DNA of 64,000 nucleotides from Setoptus koraiensis (lineage: Eukaryota > Arthropoda). The stretch is from assembly GCA_048013815.1 (NCBI GenBank), contig CM106586.1:12090001-12154000 (forward strand), in the 5' to 3' direction. Position 1 is the first letter of the stretch. Every line of letters starts with the position of its first letter. Of the stretch, positions 31,045 through 44,600 are shown in pieces. The notes under the pieces are model-generated. The model was not told where the DNA came from. It searched no databases and saw nothing but the letters and a program-made list of their open reading frames with translations. Made by a program: the position numbers and the translations under genes.

Positions 31045-32040
31045 TTTACTTTGACGAGGCGAAGAGTTACCTGAACGAGTGGCCGGCGATTACATAACAC
31101 ACATTATGCATAATAACATGATTCAATCATCAGTGGCCGATGGAGTGAGCTTTTGTTGGCGTTGAACGGTGTGAATAGTGAGCAACGGTCGCAACTTCCG
31201 CACTGGCCGCCGCAAAATGGCGCATTAACAGTGTTGTTTCGTGTGTGCTTTTTTTAACAACAACGCCAACAACAACGCCAACTGGCAACAGGTGAGATAC
31301 AATTTATCACTAGTGCGTCTATTATTATTTGCTTGCCATTTTGGCTGCTTGTAGCTGACCCATCAGCTACAAGTGTCAGTTCAGAAATAAACCCATGATA
31401 ATGATTTATATCTGACCACAATAGCAACACCGTTACATCAGACACACACACATGAACGCATGATTTGATCACGCAATCCACGCGATTGCCGCCATGTTAC
31501 GGCCGGCCGGCGTTTCATTGAATGACCGCACACATACTATTAAATTGTAAATATCTAGATAATAATAATATTATGTAATACCCTGGCGGCAGTAATGGTC
31601 TTGCACAAACATATAAACAGTATTATGGCACATGCAAGTGCTAAATGCGGCACAGTCTTGCTCGGCATGGCTCGGCACAGAGCAGAAAGTGGCGAGAGGA
31701 GCCTCACGCAATGAAGCTTCGATGTTTCCGCCAACCGCAGACTGTCTGGCGAGCGCATTCGACAGCTACTTTTTGAGCTATTTCTGAGCTTTTGCTGGGC
31801 CATTTCTGAGCTTTTGCCGGGCTATTTCCGAGTTCGAGGCGCAATTGAATGGCCCACGGAATTGAACGGCCAGCCGACAGCGGCATCGGCAAACATGGAG
31901 CGCCGGCAAGCGGATAAACGGCCACCAGCAAACGGATAAACAGCGAGCGGTAGTGTAATTACACAGTGGGCACAGTCGAGATTGAATGAATGGTGGCCAA
32001 GTTTTAATTCTTGGCCGTTTTAGCATCAATTGTCGTCGAC
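31045..32040. repeat. Duplicated block B, copy 2 (partner 20080-21060)
   Basis: Direct-orientation partner with the same ordered landmarks. The distance to copy 1 is about 11 kb, whereas block A copies are about 7 kb apart, so the intervening DNA differs in length by about 4 kb. Confidence 0.75.
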
Positions 32041-32154
32041 GGTGGCTTAGTGTTTGTCTAGTTGCCACTTGGCTGCTTGTGTCCGGCTTAGGCCCGCCAG
32101 ACCGGCAACTAAGCAAACATCATTATCTCTCCGGCGCATTCGCAATAACAGCAC

Positions 32155-32208
32155 AACAACAACAACAACAACAACACAACAACACAACAACACAACAACA
32201 ATATACAC
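32155..32208. repeat. (AAC)n with ACAACAAC interruptions
   Basis: CAACAACAACAACAACAACAC followed by AACACAACAACAC units. Confidence 0.85.
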
Positions 32209-32930
32209 AAGCGCCGGTGATGCCTCTGTTGCTGACCACCAAGTGCTTCAACAAGTGCTTGCGATTATGGTAATTGTGGTGCTCACCTGTGCGCCGCTTA
32301 CCTCACTCGCTCACCTATCATTAGATAGTTGACTAATTCGCGCGGCTCCACTCGGCGGCGCGACACATGGCCAGAGTTCATCGACCCTCCACTCACATCA
32401 CTGTTGTCAGCTGTTGTTTTTGAGGCCTCACAACGTTTGTCGGCCGTCACACCGTAATACAGAAAATAATATATGAAATTGCACAGGTAACTTACGTAAC
32501 GTGACGTAACTTACGCAACGCAACGTAACGCAACGCAACGTAATGCAACGTAAGAGTGTATAATCATCATGACAGCCATGACAATAGATGTGCTCATGCC
32601 CATGTGCTCACATTATGCTCCTCATGTACATTGTTTGCCCACTGTGCGCACTGTTGCGCAATCCCGTGTATCAGTGTTGCGCAATCCCGTGTATCAGTGT
32701 TGCGAAAACGCCTGTGTCGGTGTTGCGTAATCGCCCATAATTAGGCCAACTAATGGTTCAACTAACCAACTGGCCGCTCCAATGATAACGTAACTCACGC
32801 CGATTATCGCTGCAGTCTGACAGTGATCACTGCATAATACTCACAAGTATATCATTTGCTCGTGATTTAACAGTGTCTAACGACACCGCGAGCTATCAAT
32901 TGTGCGTTCACGAATTGTCGGCTGAAATCT

Positions 32931-32980
32931 GTTTGCGTGGAACGTGTTTGCGTGGAACGTGTTTGCGTGGAACGTGTTTG
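32931..32980. repeat. 15-base tandem repeat GTTTGCGTGGAACGT
   Basis: Three perfect copies and a partial fourth, without a single mismatch, in otherwise unique DNA. Confidence 0.95.
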
Positions 32981-33624
32981 GGCGTGCGATTTGTATGAAA
33001 ACACGCGCAATCCAGTCTTTTTCTGGCAACATTCGAGCGGCTGCCAAATACTGTGAGCCAACTGAGAGGAGCCAACTGAGATTCTAACACTTTCGCCAAG
33101 TGTTTACCTGTAGATGCGATGCCCCCGTGATGCCACAGATCGTCAGTGACCAACTTTGCCGATAATCTCTGCCTTTGCGGCTTCACCTGGCTCGGCTGAT
33201 TTTGCTCGCTTGCACAGAATGGGGCCCGCGATATCAACGCTGCGCCGCTCGCAGCCACATCAACTGCATCGACATCGATGCGATGTGGCGAGGCTAATTT
33301 GTGCAAAGTTCAGTTAGTCACACAGTTGGTATAGATGTGGCCGGCGCAACGAGTCGAGTGGCAACTGCCAACAACAAGACACAATCGCAATTATTGTCAA
33401 ATCGGCAACAACGGCCAGCCAAGCGATTGTTTGGCGCTGTTGTTGTTGTTTGTAATGTGATCAAAGAATTTCGTTTGTGCCAACTGTGTGACGCTTGCCA
33501 GCCTGTAGAGCGACTAGACAGATATTCGCAACGATTACTGACAATAGCAACTATTAAACAGGCAACTTGTTGCCGTTTAATAGTTGCATTTGCAGACAGA
33601 CGCACACTCGCAACAATCCAGCAA

Positions 33625-33760
33625 CCTGTCGTCGTCGTTGTTGTCGTTGTTGTCGTTGTCGTTGTCGTTGTCGTCGTCGTTGTCGTTGTCGTGGTTGTCG
33701 GCGTCGCTGGTTGCGTTGCTGTGGCGGTTGTTGTCGCAGTTGCTGTCGCGCTAGGGCGAA
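33625..33760. repeat. (GTCGTT)n hexanucleotide-like repeat
   Basis: About 135 bases of GTCGTTGTCGTT with GTC and GTT phase changes. CpG-rich compared with the other GTT arrays. Confidence 0.9.
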
Positions 33761-34484
33761 CAGTTGCATGGGAGCGGCACAAAAACAACGCCAACAACAA
33801 CAACGCCAACAACAACAACGACGATAACGACAAAGGAGCGAAAAAAAGCCAGCGAATTCTTTTCGGTGGCCTTGAGCCGGCGCTCGCAAGCGGCCTTTGG
33901 CAATCTGTCTGGCATGCAATAGAGTGGCAATCGTTGATTTATCATTATTGTTATCTCATTATCATTGGCTTGCCGGTGCCATTACATGTCAATTACATGG
34001 CTGTTGTTGTTGTGGTTGTGATTGGTGCGCCGCGTCCATGTTACTGTTCGTTGGCGTGACGCATTAATTTTGCATCTCCTAAACCAACCATTTGTGAGTC
34101 GCAGAATGTCGCCCAAACCGGCGGCGCCGAGCTGATCGGCTGATCGCTCTCTACATACGTAATATATATAGTTTGTGTATTATAATTTGGCGTGATGCCA
34201 CACAATGGCACAAACGATACAGATGATACAGATGATATAAACAGTCAGATCAATGCGCAAGAACGGATAACAGATAATGGCCGTAATAGATGATGGCCGT
34301 AATAGATAATGAGCATGGTCAGCGCGACGGCGCAAATGATATATGGTATGATATGGTGGTATGGTGTGATATATGATTAATGTCGCATGGTGTCGATACA
34401 AGAGCGAGATATCATTACATCGAATGGATATATTTGCATTTTGTTTGTTTTGTCGCTTTGTGCAGCGGCCACAACAATTCGCTG

Positions 34485-34575
34485 AAAATAAGCAAATTTC
34501 GTTGGTTGAGATAGGCGAAATTCGTTGGTTGAAATAAGCAAAATTCGTTGGTTCAAATAAGCAAAATTCGTTGTG
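34485..34575. repeat. 23-base tandem repeat ATTCGTTGGTTGAAATAAGCAAA
   Basis: Four units with a few substitutions each, ending at TTCGTTGTGGCC. Confidence 0.85.
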
Positions 34576-34870
34576 GCCGATAATAAACAAAAGAGGGCGC
34601 ACGGCAACGGTTGAGCCGGCAAGAATCGCTCGATCGAGTGAGATATCGATTAGCGACACATTCACCTTTATACCGTATGTAAGGTTGAGTTGTAATGATG
34701 CTCACGACTCGTGACGACTGACAATGCAGAATCGATTGGCACGAAAGAGATAAAATGCCAATCGTAATTAATCGCACTTTTGTCGCACGGGTTCCCGCCG
34801 GTAGGCCGAACCAGTTACAACCGACCGGGCATGATCGGGCCACGGCCGGCTACAATCGGGTCCCATCGAC

Positions 34871-34977
34871 AATGATCGACAACGATCGACAATGATCGAC
34901 AACGATCGACAACGATCGACAACGATCGACAACGATCGACAACGATCGACAATGATCGACAATGATCGACAATGATC
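34871..34977. repeat. Perfect-period 10-base repeat AAYGATCGAC, 11 copies
   Basis: Eleven units of exactly 10 bases that vary only at position 3 (C or T). Each has a GATC site and a CGATCG-type palindrome. The period equals about one turn of the DNA helix. Confidence 0.95.
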
Positions 34978-36164
34978 GGGTGCGAGCGGATGTGGCTCGG
35001 CGCTCGCTTGTCGTATCGGCTGTTATTCTGGTCGACGCGTTTGATGGCAGGCACACAAACAAAACTTTTGCTTGTTACCAAAGTTTTGTTTCGTATCGGT
35101 CTCGACAGCCAGCCAGCCGGCCAGCCATGCATAAAGCGTCAATTGCGACAAGTCAATTGTCAGTTGGTTGCACACAACAGTTGATAGCAACGCATTCTCA
35201 TGAATACCTATGAATATGAATACTTATGAGCTTGCAATGAACGTTACGTAATAACGTTCTTCAAACTGGCCAACAACGGCAACAGTTGAACAGCGAAAAG
35301 TGTGACCTCAATACATTGCCGCTTCTAACTTCGAAGTTCGAACTTGCAACTTGCAAGAGAACACTCGCTCGAGCAAGCAAAGCCGCGTGAATTTGTCAGC
35401 ATAGCGCAACAGCAACATAACCAGTCATAACGGCGCGTTTGTTGCGTATTGGTCAGTGCCAGTCGATATGCCAGTGGGATATGCTGCATTTCGGGATACT
35501 CATTCATCCCGAAAAGCGGCATATCCCCCAGAACCGCAGCATATCCCTAAATGCAGATGCGTCCCCAAATGGAGATACGTCCCGGAATGAGACGATTGAA
35601 GCTAGCATTGTAAAGTGAAATCGGCCGCTTAGATTGAAATTATTAGATTGAAGTTGTCTCGTTGTGGCTTGGTCGGCGTTGGGCTCCATTGCGGCCAACG
35701 TGAGACGCTGTGGTCGACTGACAGCAAATCTATCGTCGTAGCTCGTCTGTCGGCATGTTGTTCGTTTCGGTATTGTTATCAGTATTATAATTGGTGTTAT
35801 CGTTGGTGTTGGTTGGCGTATGCGAGGCAAAAATTGAATTGTCACAAGTGAGTGCAACAAAGGTGACGCTGTTAAAATGATTGATGCATTTAGTTGTGGG
35901 GGCGCCAATTGTATCAGTGCCGCTGGTAACAATGGCAAGACGACAGCCAATGGGATGAGACGAAATTGCCGAGCGAACGGAGTCGTCAGAGGATGAGTGA
36001 ATGAGCTCGTTTCACTCTGGGCCAATAAATAACTCGGCCAATAAGTAACTCGACCGATAAATAACTCGACGATAGGTTGACTTTTTGTTTGGCAGCGAGC
36101 AGTTTTGAGTTTGCTCGACACCGACAGTCTGATTATGAGACAATTGGCAAACATTTATACATTT

Positions 36165-36295
36165 GTAGTCGCTGTTGCTCTGGCGAGCAACAGCGACAAG
36201 CAACAGCGACGAGCAACAACAACAAGCAGCGACAACAACGACAAGCAACGACGAGCAACGACAACGACGACAACGACGACAACAACGCACAAGAG
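36165..36295. repeat. (GCAACAGCGACAA)n and CAACGACAAG tandem repeats
   Basis: Two related AAC/GAC-rich arrays follow one another. Frames through them give Asp/Asn/Thr/Arg-rich artefact peptides. Confidence 0.8.
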
Positions 36296-37165
36296 CACAG
36301 TTACGTAAGAGCCGTTGGGGGCAAATAAAAAAGTTGCAATCAAGAGTTAAAAGGGAGAGAGAGAGAGATCGAAGATGAGCTGGCTGTTTGGAGACAGTGA
36401 GCTGCCGGTGAACATGAGCTATTTCAATTATGCCAGTTGGGATTGTTTACAATCGGACATGAGGCAAACAGATTATCTAATCGGCTTACTGTTACACAAC
36501 AAGCGCCTGTTGCACAGCAAGCGATCACCTGATCACTTGCTGGCGAGTGGCCGTTGTGACTTACAACTTGTGAGCGAGCGGTAGCCGGTGCCATTGTTGC
36601 CAATGTATTTCATTCATTATTGCGTAACCTGTTTAGTTGATGTTTAGTTGATGTTTAGTGGTCTAGTTGCCGTTGTGCGCGATTGTTGCTCACAACAGCG
36701 TCGCATTGGTCGCATTCGTGGCTCTGTCATTGGTCGGTTGGTTGGAGAGTCGGCAGAGTGGCAGAGTCGGCAGAAAGGAGAGCGAGCGGCGAGCGGCGAG
36801 GAGGAACCGGCTGCCGAGAGGAAGTAACGATGCTTGTTAGCGACACTTGCTCGTCTCTGTCTAACCTTCCGAGTCGCGAGTCGACAGTCGACGACGGAAA
36901 GTCGACAACGGAAAGTCGACGGCGCAAAGTCGAGAGTCAAGAGTCGAGAGTCGGCAGTCGAAAGTTGCCTGTCGCTGATACACCAAAACAACACAACAAG
37001 CAGCCAATGAACAAACGCGAACGAAATCAACAAAACAAGCAGCGAATTAAGTGTATCAAGTGATCAACATCAATCATCGAAACGCTCGCCAGGCAGCCGC
37101 TCGTCCATCAATTACCTTTGTCTGTCAGTCCGATGACATGACACTAATATATTAATTATAACCCA

Positions 37166-37310
37166 CAACTGTTATTATACAACTGTTATTATACAACTGT
37201 TATTATACAACTGTTATGTTACGTAACAGTTGTATAATAGTTGTATAATACAATAATAGTTGTATAATACAATAACAGTTATGTAATAGTTGTGCAATGT
37301 CTGTGCAAAA
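37166..37310. repeat. Inverted tandem repeat, possible cruciform
   Basis: Three ACAACTGTTATTAT units and a partial fourth face the inverse units ATAATAGTTGT/ATAACAGTT. The axis is the palindrome GTTACGTAAC at 37218-37227. The two sides pair over about 50-60 bases each with small bulges. Confidence 0.85.
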
Positions 37311-38813
37311 CAGTTGGCCTATGCGTAATAGTCAAATTAGCCCATGGCGGCCCATGTTTGCGTTCACCGTGCCACTGTTTGGCGCCATTTTCATTGCAAT
37401 GCACTATGTACTATTACTGCAGTATTATCATTTCAATAACCAATAATATTATTTGGTTATTTTAAGTGTTGCGAGTTGTCGCCAGTGTCGCGCTGGTCGC
37501 TTGATTTGTTGTTATCGATCGACGGCACAACAAAATTATTGGCTGTCGCAGATAATTTATAGCAGTATTTTTGTGCAGTTATCTTTATCAACTTGCGCCA
37601 ATGTTATTACGTAACGCATGCCACAAACAAATACGTACGTTACGTAATGTACGCAGTGTGCCTTACCAGTTGTAAGTTACAACAACAACAACAACAACAA
37701 CGTTAGACAACAACCACGTTTAACGCTTGTTGTGGCACGCCGAGCCACAACTAGCGTAAAATTGTTGCGCTTATGGTTGCGCCAGTAAATGATAAATTGC
37801 ATTTGGACAAACATTAGACAATTTTTTCTCATTTATCCATTTTATGGCTGCACCATTGCGTTTTGTGTGCTTGTATTTCACGTATATACAACTATAGAGC
37901 AAACATATCGCGTCTAGTCGCAAATATTATTTATACGTATTTATGTGTATTTGAACAGCACCATTCATGATGGCGCAAATGGCGACTCGTTCTTGGCAAA
38001 ATTTTCACTTTTTCACTTTTTTTTCACTTTCATTTCTCGGCTCAGCATTTTGTTTTTCTGTTGCAGTGTCGCTGTGGTTGCGAGCTCTCGCGCCCACTTT
38101 CGTATATTATTGCTTTATCATTTTTTTATGTGTGGCTCGCATTTTCACCATTCCGACTGATAACTGATCACTGATAATGACAACGCATGGCCGATAAATG
38201 TTTCTTGCGATGCACCAAGCACTCGAGCCACTCGAGCCATTCGAACGACAGTCGCAACTTTCGCTCAAATTAGCCGGCCGCTAATTTTGTGAATTTATTT
38301 TTGGGTTCGCTGTCGCATGCCGACGAACACACTGAGTCAATTATCGCCTCATCGGCATATTCATGACGCTCGACATTAGCCAGAGAGGAGCGACAAGAAA
38401 ACAAATAAGGAAAGCGCACAAAATGGCCAGCACTGTATTAATTAACAATTTACATTCATTTGTTTCTTCTTGTATCATTTCTCGCACCGTCGGCCGGCAT
38501 TTCGGGCATTTGGGCGCCCTTGCATCACATCACTGTATTACGCCAATAGGTGCTCGCAAGCGTCGGGTCAACTTTGAAAATTGTCACCGAAAATCGCCGT
38601 AGAAATAACTGATAGAAATCACAGAAATCATCGCAATTATTATGCAGACAATGACGACCATCGACATCATTCAATCAACGAGCACCGAAGCGAAATCAAA
38701 AATAGCAATAATACCAATAGTAGCCAAAATAGCGATAATAGCAGCAATAGCAGTAATAGCTATAATAACAAACCAATAATCAATAATAGAGACAACAGCA
38801 GCAGTTTGTTGTA

Positions 38814-39413
38814 ATGATCGGAAAAAGCGTTGAATCAGCGTCGGTGTCTTCGTCGATGGACTCGGGCGCCAACAGTGACGGTGATTCGCCATTTGCAAGC
38901 AAATGCGTTGCAATAAACGGCCTAAGTGCACTGGTGGCGAGCTCTTGTGATCGTGACGAGCTAACTAAGTCGACGAAAAACACTTTTTATGATCATCACT
39001 TTAATTGCACTTCTAGCTCTAATGTAAATTTAAAAAATATAAAATATAATAATAATGAGCTGGCACGAATAAATGAGAGCACGCCGAGCAGCAAGTCAAG
39101 TCAATCAAGTCGCTTAATTTCGTCTGGCACCGCCGGACCACCAGCGCCCCAGCCAACGACACAACAGATGAAAGTTCTCAATCATCGTCGACTGTATGCC
39201 TACGAGGCCTGCGACGATGCATCGTCTACCTCTTTTGCGTCGAGTCAGCAAGCTTCGCCGTCGTCGCCGTCGTCCTCTTCGTCTGTGTCACCCACTTTGG
39301 CTAGCACAACAACGACAATCAGCGCCACAACGGGCGCCGATGCCGTCGCCGAGCGCACGGCCATGGGCGATTTAGATGACGATCGAGATAAACAACAACA
39401 GCAACAACAACAA

Positions 39414-39466
<53 letters not shown>

Positions 39467-40126
39467 GCAACAGCAATCAACCAGAGTAGTAATTAATTGT
39501 CGTGATGATGTATCTTACACAATTCGTGATAACGATTACGAAGACATTCAACTGCAGGCCAAGCCGAGCGAACACTGTGATCAGGAGATCGATAACGACG
39601 AGGCTTATGACGACGACTACACAACCAACGGCGACGACGACGACGACGACGACGTTGACGACGTTGACGAGCGACACGACGATCGCCACCACCACAACCA
39701 CCACCAGCGCACCATTTACCTGAACAGTTTGCCCAAAATTCAGCAACAGCAACAGAAAAACGCTCTTGTCGATGGTCAACATAATGGGAATAAGCCCGCT
39801 TTGCTGAACAATGGCTCACATCTTGGCGAGCTAGGCGCAACAGGTGACACAACAGGCATGACTAATGCCCAAATAGAGGCAACAATATGCAGCGCTTCGT
39901 CCATTGTGGACACATCGGATGTCAATGACTTGTTGCTGCTCGGCGCCGGCTTAACTGGAGCATCCAGCCAGGCTAGCCAGCAAGTGGCGCCGCCAGCAGT
40001 GCCGAAGCCAACTAATGAGACGAGCAAGCAAGACGCTTGTTACCTGGGCCTTGTTGGCCAGTGTGATGGTTACGTCAGAGGAGGCAGCGATCGTCATGTT
40101 GAGCGGTCGGCCAGCAGTGAGCGCAA

Positions 40127-40157
<31 letters not shown>

Positions 40158-41610
40158 AGCAGCAACAGCGGCAGCAACAACAACGATCCGTCTGGTCGAG
40201 ATGATAGCGTCGCCATTGCGAGCGGTGGTGCCGTCAGTGTTGCTTTGCAACAATCGCAACAACATCTACAACTTGATAACAAACATTGTAGCTTCGGTCA
40301 TTACACGATTGCGTCAGAGATCGTTGCGGACAGCAGCAGCACCATACAACAACAAGCCAACGGCGGCAGCAGCATAATCACTGAACGCAACAACAGCAAC
40401 GGCAACAACAACGGCAACAACAACGGCAACAACAACGGCAACAACAATGAAAATTTCAAAGATACAACAATGTTTGTGTTGAACGAGTTTAGAATGAACG
40501 ATGAAAAAAATCACAAACAATCATCAGCGGCATCATTAGTGGCGGCCAGCGCCGGCCAGACGGAAGTGAGCAAGCAATCAGATCAGAATTTTGATCAACG
40601 AGAAGCGAGCAACTCATTTTTGGTTTCAGCCAACACAGTGACAACAAGCAAACAGAAACAAATTACTACCACCAACACCGATACATCCGCGCCATCATTG
40701 CGTCACAAAGATAATTATTCACAGCAGCAGCAGCAGCAACAACAGCAACACGATGAAATGTCAACCGAGTGCGCCATTGGCGATGACGCCAACAATTGTC
40801 AAACAACATCAGCAACATCATCGTTTGATACAACAAAATCAACAACAACAAGTGTCTTCTCGCGTCTACCTGTAAATGCTCAACACAGCTCAATAGGTGA
40901 TGGCTCAATCAATGGCAGTGTGGATGATCAAGATGAGTGCAAATTATTATCTAATTCGTGTAGAAATAGTGTGACAAGAGCAAGAATAAATTCAACAATT
41001 GATGAAGAGGAAAACGAGCAGCACGAGAAACGCGACCATTGCGCCGACAGACAATCAAATATTCCATCGCCGATGGATCATGATGGTTATGACACACTGA
41101 AATTTGTCGATTCGTCGTCGTCGGTGTCGGTGTCGTCGGCGGCCTCGTTTAGACACGACAAAATGGAGGCCGATATGGCACTGTCACAACATGCCGGCGA
41201 TGATGACGATGATGATGACGGCGCTATTATTAACAAGACAATAAACAATAACAATTGCTCAAATGGTTGTGTGACAGTGTCGCAAAATATTGATAATGTT
41301 GTCATGTCATCCAATGGTGACCTGGCAAACGAAATGGAAATGCCACCGGTAGACGAACAACAGCAGCCAAGCTGCCTTGAGGACACTAGCCTGGATGATG
41401 CAAGTAGCGCGGAAAATTATCTTCGGTCCATATGGCAAACATTGAATGTTGGATTGGACGGATATCTCAATATTGATGAGCTATATTTAGTATGTCAATA
41501 CATTGGCATGTGCGAATTGAATAATGACATGATTCAGCAATTGTTCAACACTCTAGACACGGATCAGGACGGCAGAGTTGGCTTCGACGAATTCACCCAA
41601 GGTCTATTCA

Positions 41611-41656
<46 letters not shown>

Positions 41657-44600
41657 ACAACTACAACAACAACAGCAACTACAACAACAGCGACAAGAGT
41701 CTTGTGACGACGAGCACTATTACTCGACCGAATATTATTCTACATCGTCGTCGTCGTCGTCGTCTACTAACAACACCACAGCTCAACAGACAATTAAGCA
41801 ACTCAATTCGGTGCAACAGGTTGAACAACAGGAAGTGACCATGAGCACAACAACAACAACAACAACAGCAGCAGCAGCAGCAACAACAGCGACAGCAGCA
41901 CAACAAAAGACAACAACAAAACTGGACAACGAATCTAGTGTTACGTCATCAACAGCGGATAGTCAGCAGCAGCAGCGAGTTGCTTGTGAGCACCGTTCGA
42001 CAACAATAAATGTACAATCATCATCATCATCGACAAATCGGCTCACTCTTGACATTGGCAAGGTGAACGATATTTCTCTAATGGCTCACCAGCATCCATC
42101 GTTATCAAGCGCCGATATTATGGCCAGCAGAAATAATAATAGTAACGATAATAGTAACAATGGCGGTCAACAGGGCGCCTACCTTCACGATTGCACCTAT
42201 CACAATCATAATCACACGCTCGGTGCGGACAATAATCGTCTCTCCGGATCGGCATCATCGGCACTCGTCGTAGCATCGTCTGGCCACACTAGCTCTGGTC
42301 TTGGCAGTTGCGGTGTCGGCAGTTCTGGTCTTGGCAGCAGTAGCGGCAGTAGTGTTTCCAAAAGCAATTCTACATCGAATTGTAAATTTTCAAAGATGCA
42401 TGGCCCAGATAGTGGCCCGAATAACAGTAATTCAAATAATGTGATACACGAAGAGAACGAGAATGAAATTGTTATTGATGGCCAGAGTGATGTCGATCAG
42501 AACAAACCACTAACGGACAACAGCGTCAACAATTCATCGAGTCAGCATCACAGTTTCCTAGATATACAATCAACCGATTCATGCTCATCCAATTGCATCA
42601 ATCATCAGCATTCGGGGCTCGCTTTCCCCGACCAATGCCCGTCGTCATGCAGAGATCTCACTTGTAACGATCATCACAACAACAACAACAACAACAACAA
42701 CACTGGTGCTGTTAACTCATCCAAGCAGCAGTCGTACGTCCAAACAAAAAGGCAGTCCTCTTGTCAAGATAATGATAATTATGAAATAGACAACAGACGA
42801 AGCAACAAGCATCACCATTCGGCGTTCAATCATCACAACAACGCTGACCAATCCGATACAATATTATCGTCATCGTCGGACAACTCGACAACGACCAACC
42901 AACAGCCAGATAAGAATAGCACCAGCACCACAACTACTAATAATAATATTGCCTCAAGTAATACAACAACAACAACAACAACAACCACTGCTAGTGGTAG
43001 ACAACAGCGCCGTACACGCGGTTTTGGGCCCACCGCTAGGGCGCAACGAAGACACACTCTCGGTATGGGTATTTTCGGAAGTGGATCTAGTCCATCATCA
43101 ACTGTTTGGTCCATGATGTCTACTAACGACAGCGTAATGACACAAAACGGAGATAACAACAATGGTGTCAACAACAATTACTGTCGTGATGATGACAAAC
43201 AATCGTCATCAGCGGCATCGTCGTTTGATAGGCACAGATCTAATCAGAGTTTAGAAAGAGTTTTCGACGAACGACGACAACAACAACAAGTGCTATTGTC
43301 TAGTGGTGGCTCAAATGATGACGACGACGATGATGATAACAACAGTGATGATAATAGCATATCGACAACAAGAAGGAGAAGAGACAGACTGATAACAACT
43401 AGCAATAGAGACGAAGAAGAAGAGGAGACAAACAAGATGCAAACAAGCTCAAATGTTCCTATTGTAATAGATAGCCAAATTCATCTTAGATCACCGATGC
43501 GAGTGCCCAGAATGGGCCAGAAGACCATCTCATATTCCACAAACGATATATCGATATCGAGCAACCAACAGCAACAGCAGCAGCAACAACAACATCAGCA
43601 CTATATAGAGGAAGATGACATGTTTAAATTGAACAACAATTTGATGCATCGAAGAAACACCTCGGCTTGCAACAACAACGCCGGCAACAATTTAAATTCT
43701 AGCGACATGTCCAATCGCAACAATAGAAACCCGTCGTCTACGTTTGCTGTTACAGATGACACACAATCAACTATCAATCCTATAATACAATTCTTTAAAT
43801 TGGATCCAAACAAGAGAGGCTTCATTGAATCTAGAGATCTCATCAACTATTGGGAGAGCCTCGGCTTTTATAATGCAGCCGCCGTGCTGAAACAATTGGG
43901 TTACGAGTGCCACTATAATAGAGCCATCAATGTGGAAAATCTCTCTAGCCGGCTAGAGGATGAATTGCAGATTGTTTCGACACAATCAAGATCTGAAACA
44001 TTTCAATTGGCCATGGCGAGCCTATTACAAGAATTGACCGATCTTCGGTTAGACCACGATCAACTGGCAGAGGAAAGAGACAAGTTGCGAGAGAATGTAA
44101 ATGAGGCCAATTCCCGGGCGGCCATATTGGCCAACGAAATAGATGAGCATCATGCAAAACTTGAACAGGCCTCACTCAACAAAATCATGTAAGTATACTC
44201 ATTATGAATTATTATTATTTTTGATTTATATATATATATATATATTTATATATATGATGTAAACATTGACTAATCTAACTATATATCCATCTGATCACTG
44301 CAATCGTTCATTTGACTAGGCAACTAGAAAAGAAAAACCAAGAGCAATTGAGAAAATTGGAGTCGCAGTTCGTGAAGGAACGCGAACAATTGAATTCGCA
44401 CTCGTTAAAATTGCATAATGAAGTCACAAACGAACTATTATCGGCTCAAGCTCAAGAGGTCAAGTGTCGGCAAACTATTAATCAATTGGAGCTAGAGAGA
44501 AACACCATGCAAATGAAATTAGACGAATTGATAAAACTGAATCACGAACTCAAGCAACAATTGCACATTTCGGAATTGAATCAACGCAAACTAGAAGAGA

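Larger units (their letters stand above)
22598..38813. other. 16-kb desert of simple repeats before the ninein-like gene
   Basis: I found no protein-family match on either strand. Long frames (24755-25504, 24928-25557, 25549-25998, 33301-34059, 33318-33833 and others) coincide with GTT/AAC, CTGTCT or GACGGGCA repeats and give homopolymer-like peptides. The region has dozens of short tandem arrays, listed separately where regular, and partners of desert blocks from 16-21 kb. It may include 5' non-coding exons and introns of the ninein-like gene; GGTGAGT-type donors at about 29060 and 35845 would fit but prove nothing. Confidence 0.6.

Noticed and set aside
33301-34059. 252-residue plus ORF and 171-residue minus ORF
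   Set aside because: Both exist because the (GTCGTT)n array has no stops; there is a Val run in one and a Thr run in the other, with no domain.
39477-43846. Minus-strand ORFs inside the ninein-like exon
   Set aside because: Antisense shadows of CAA, GAC and TCG repeats.
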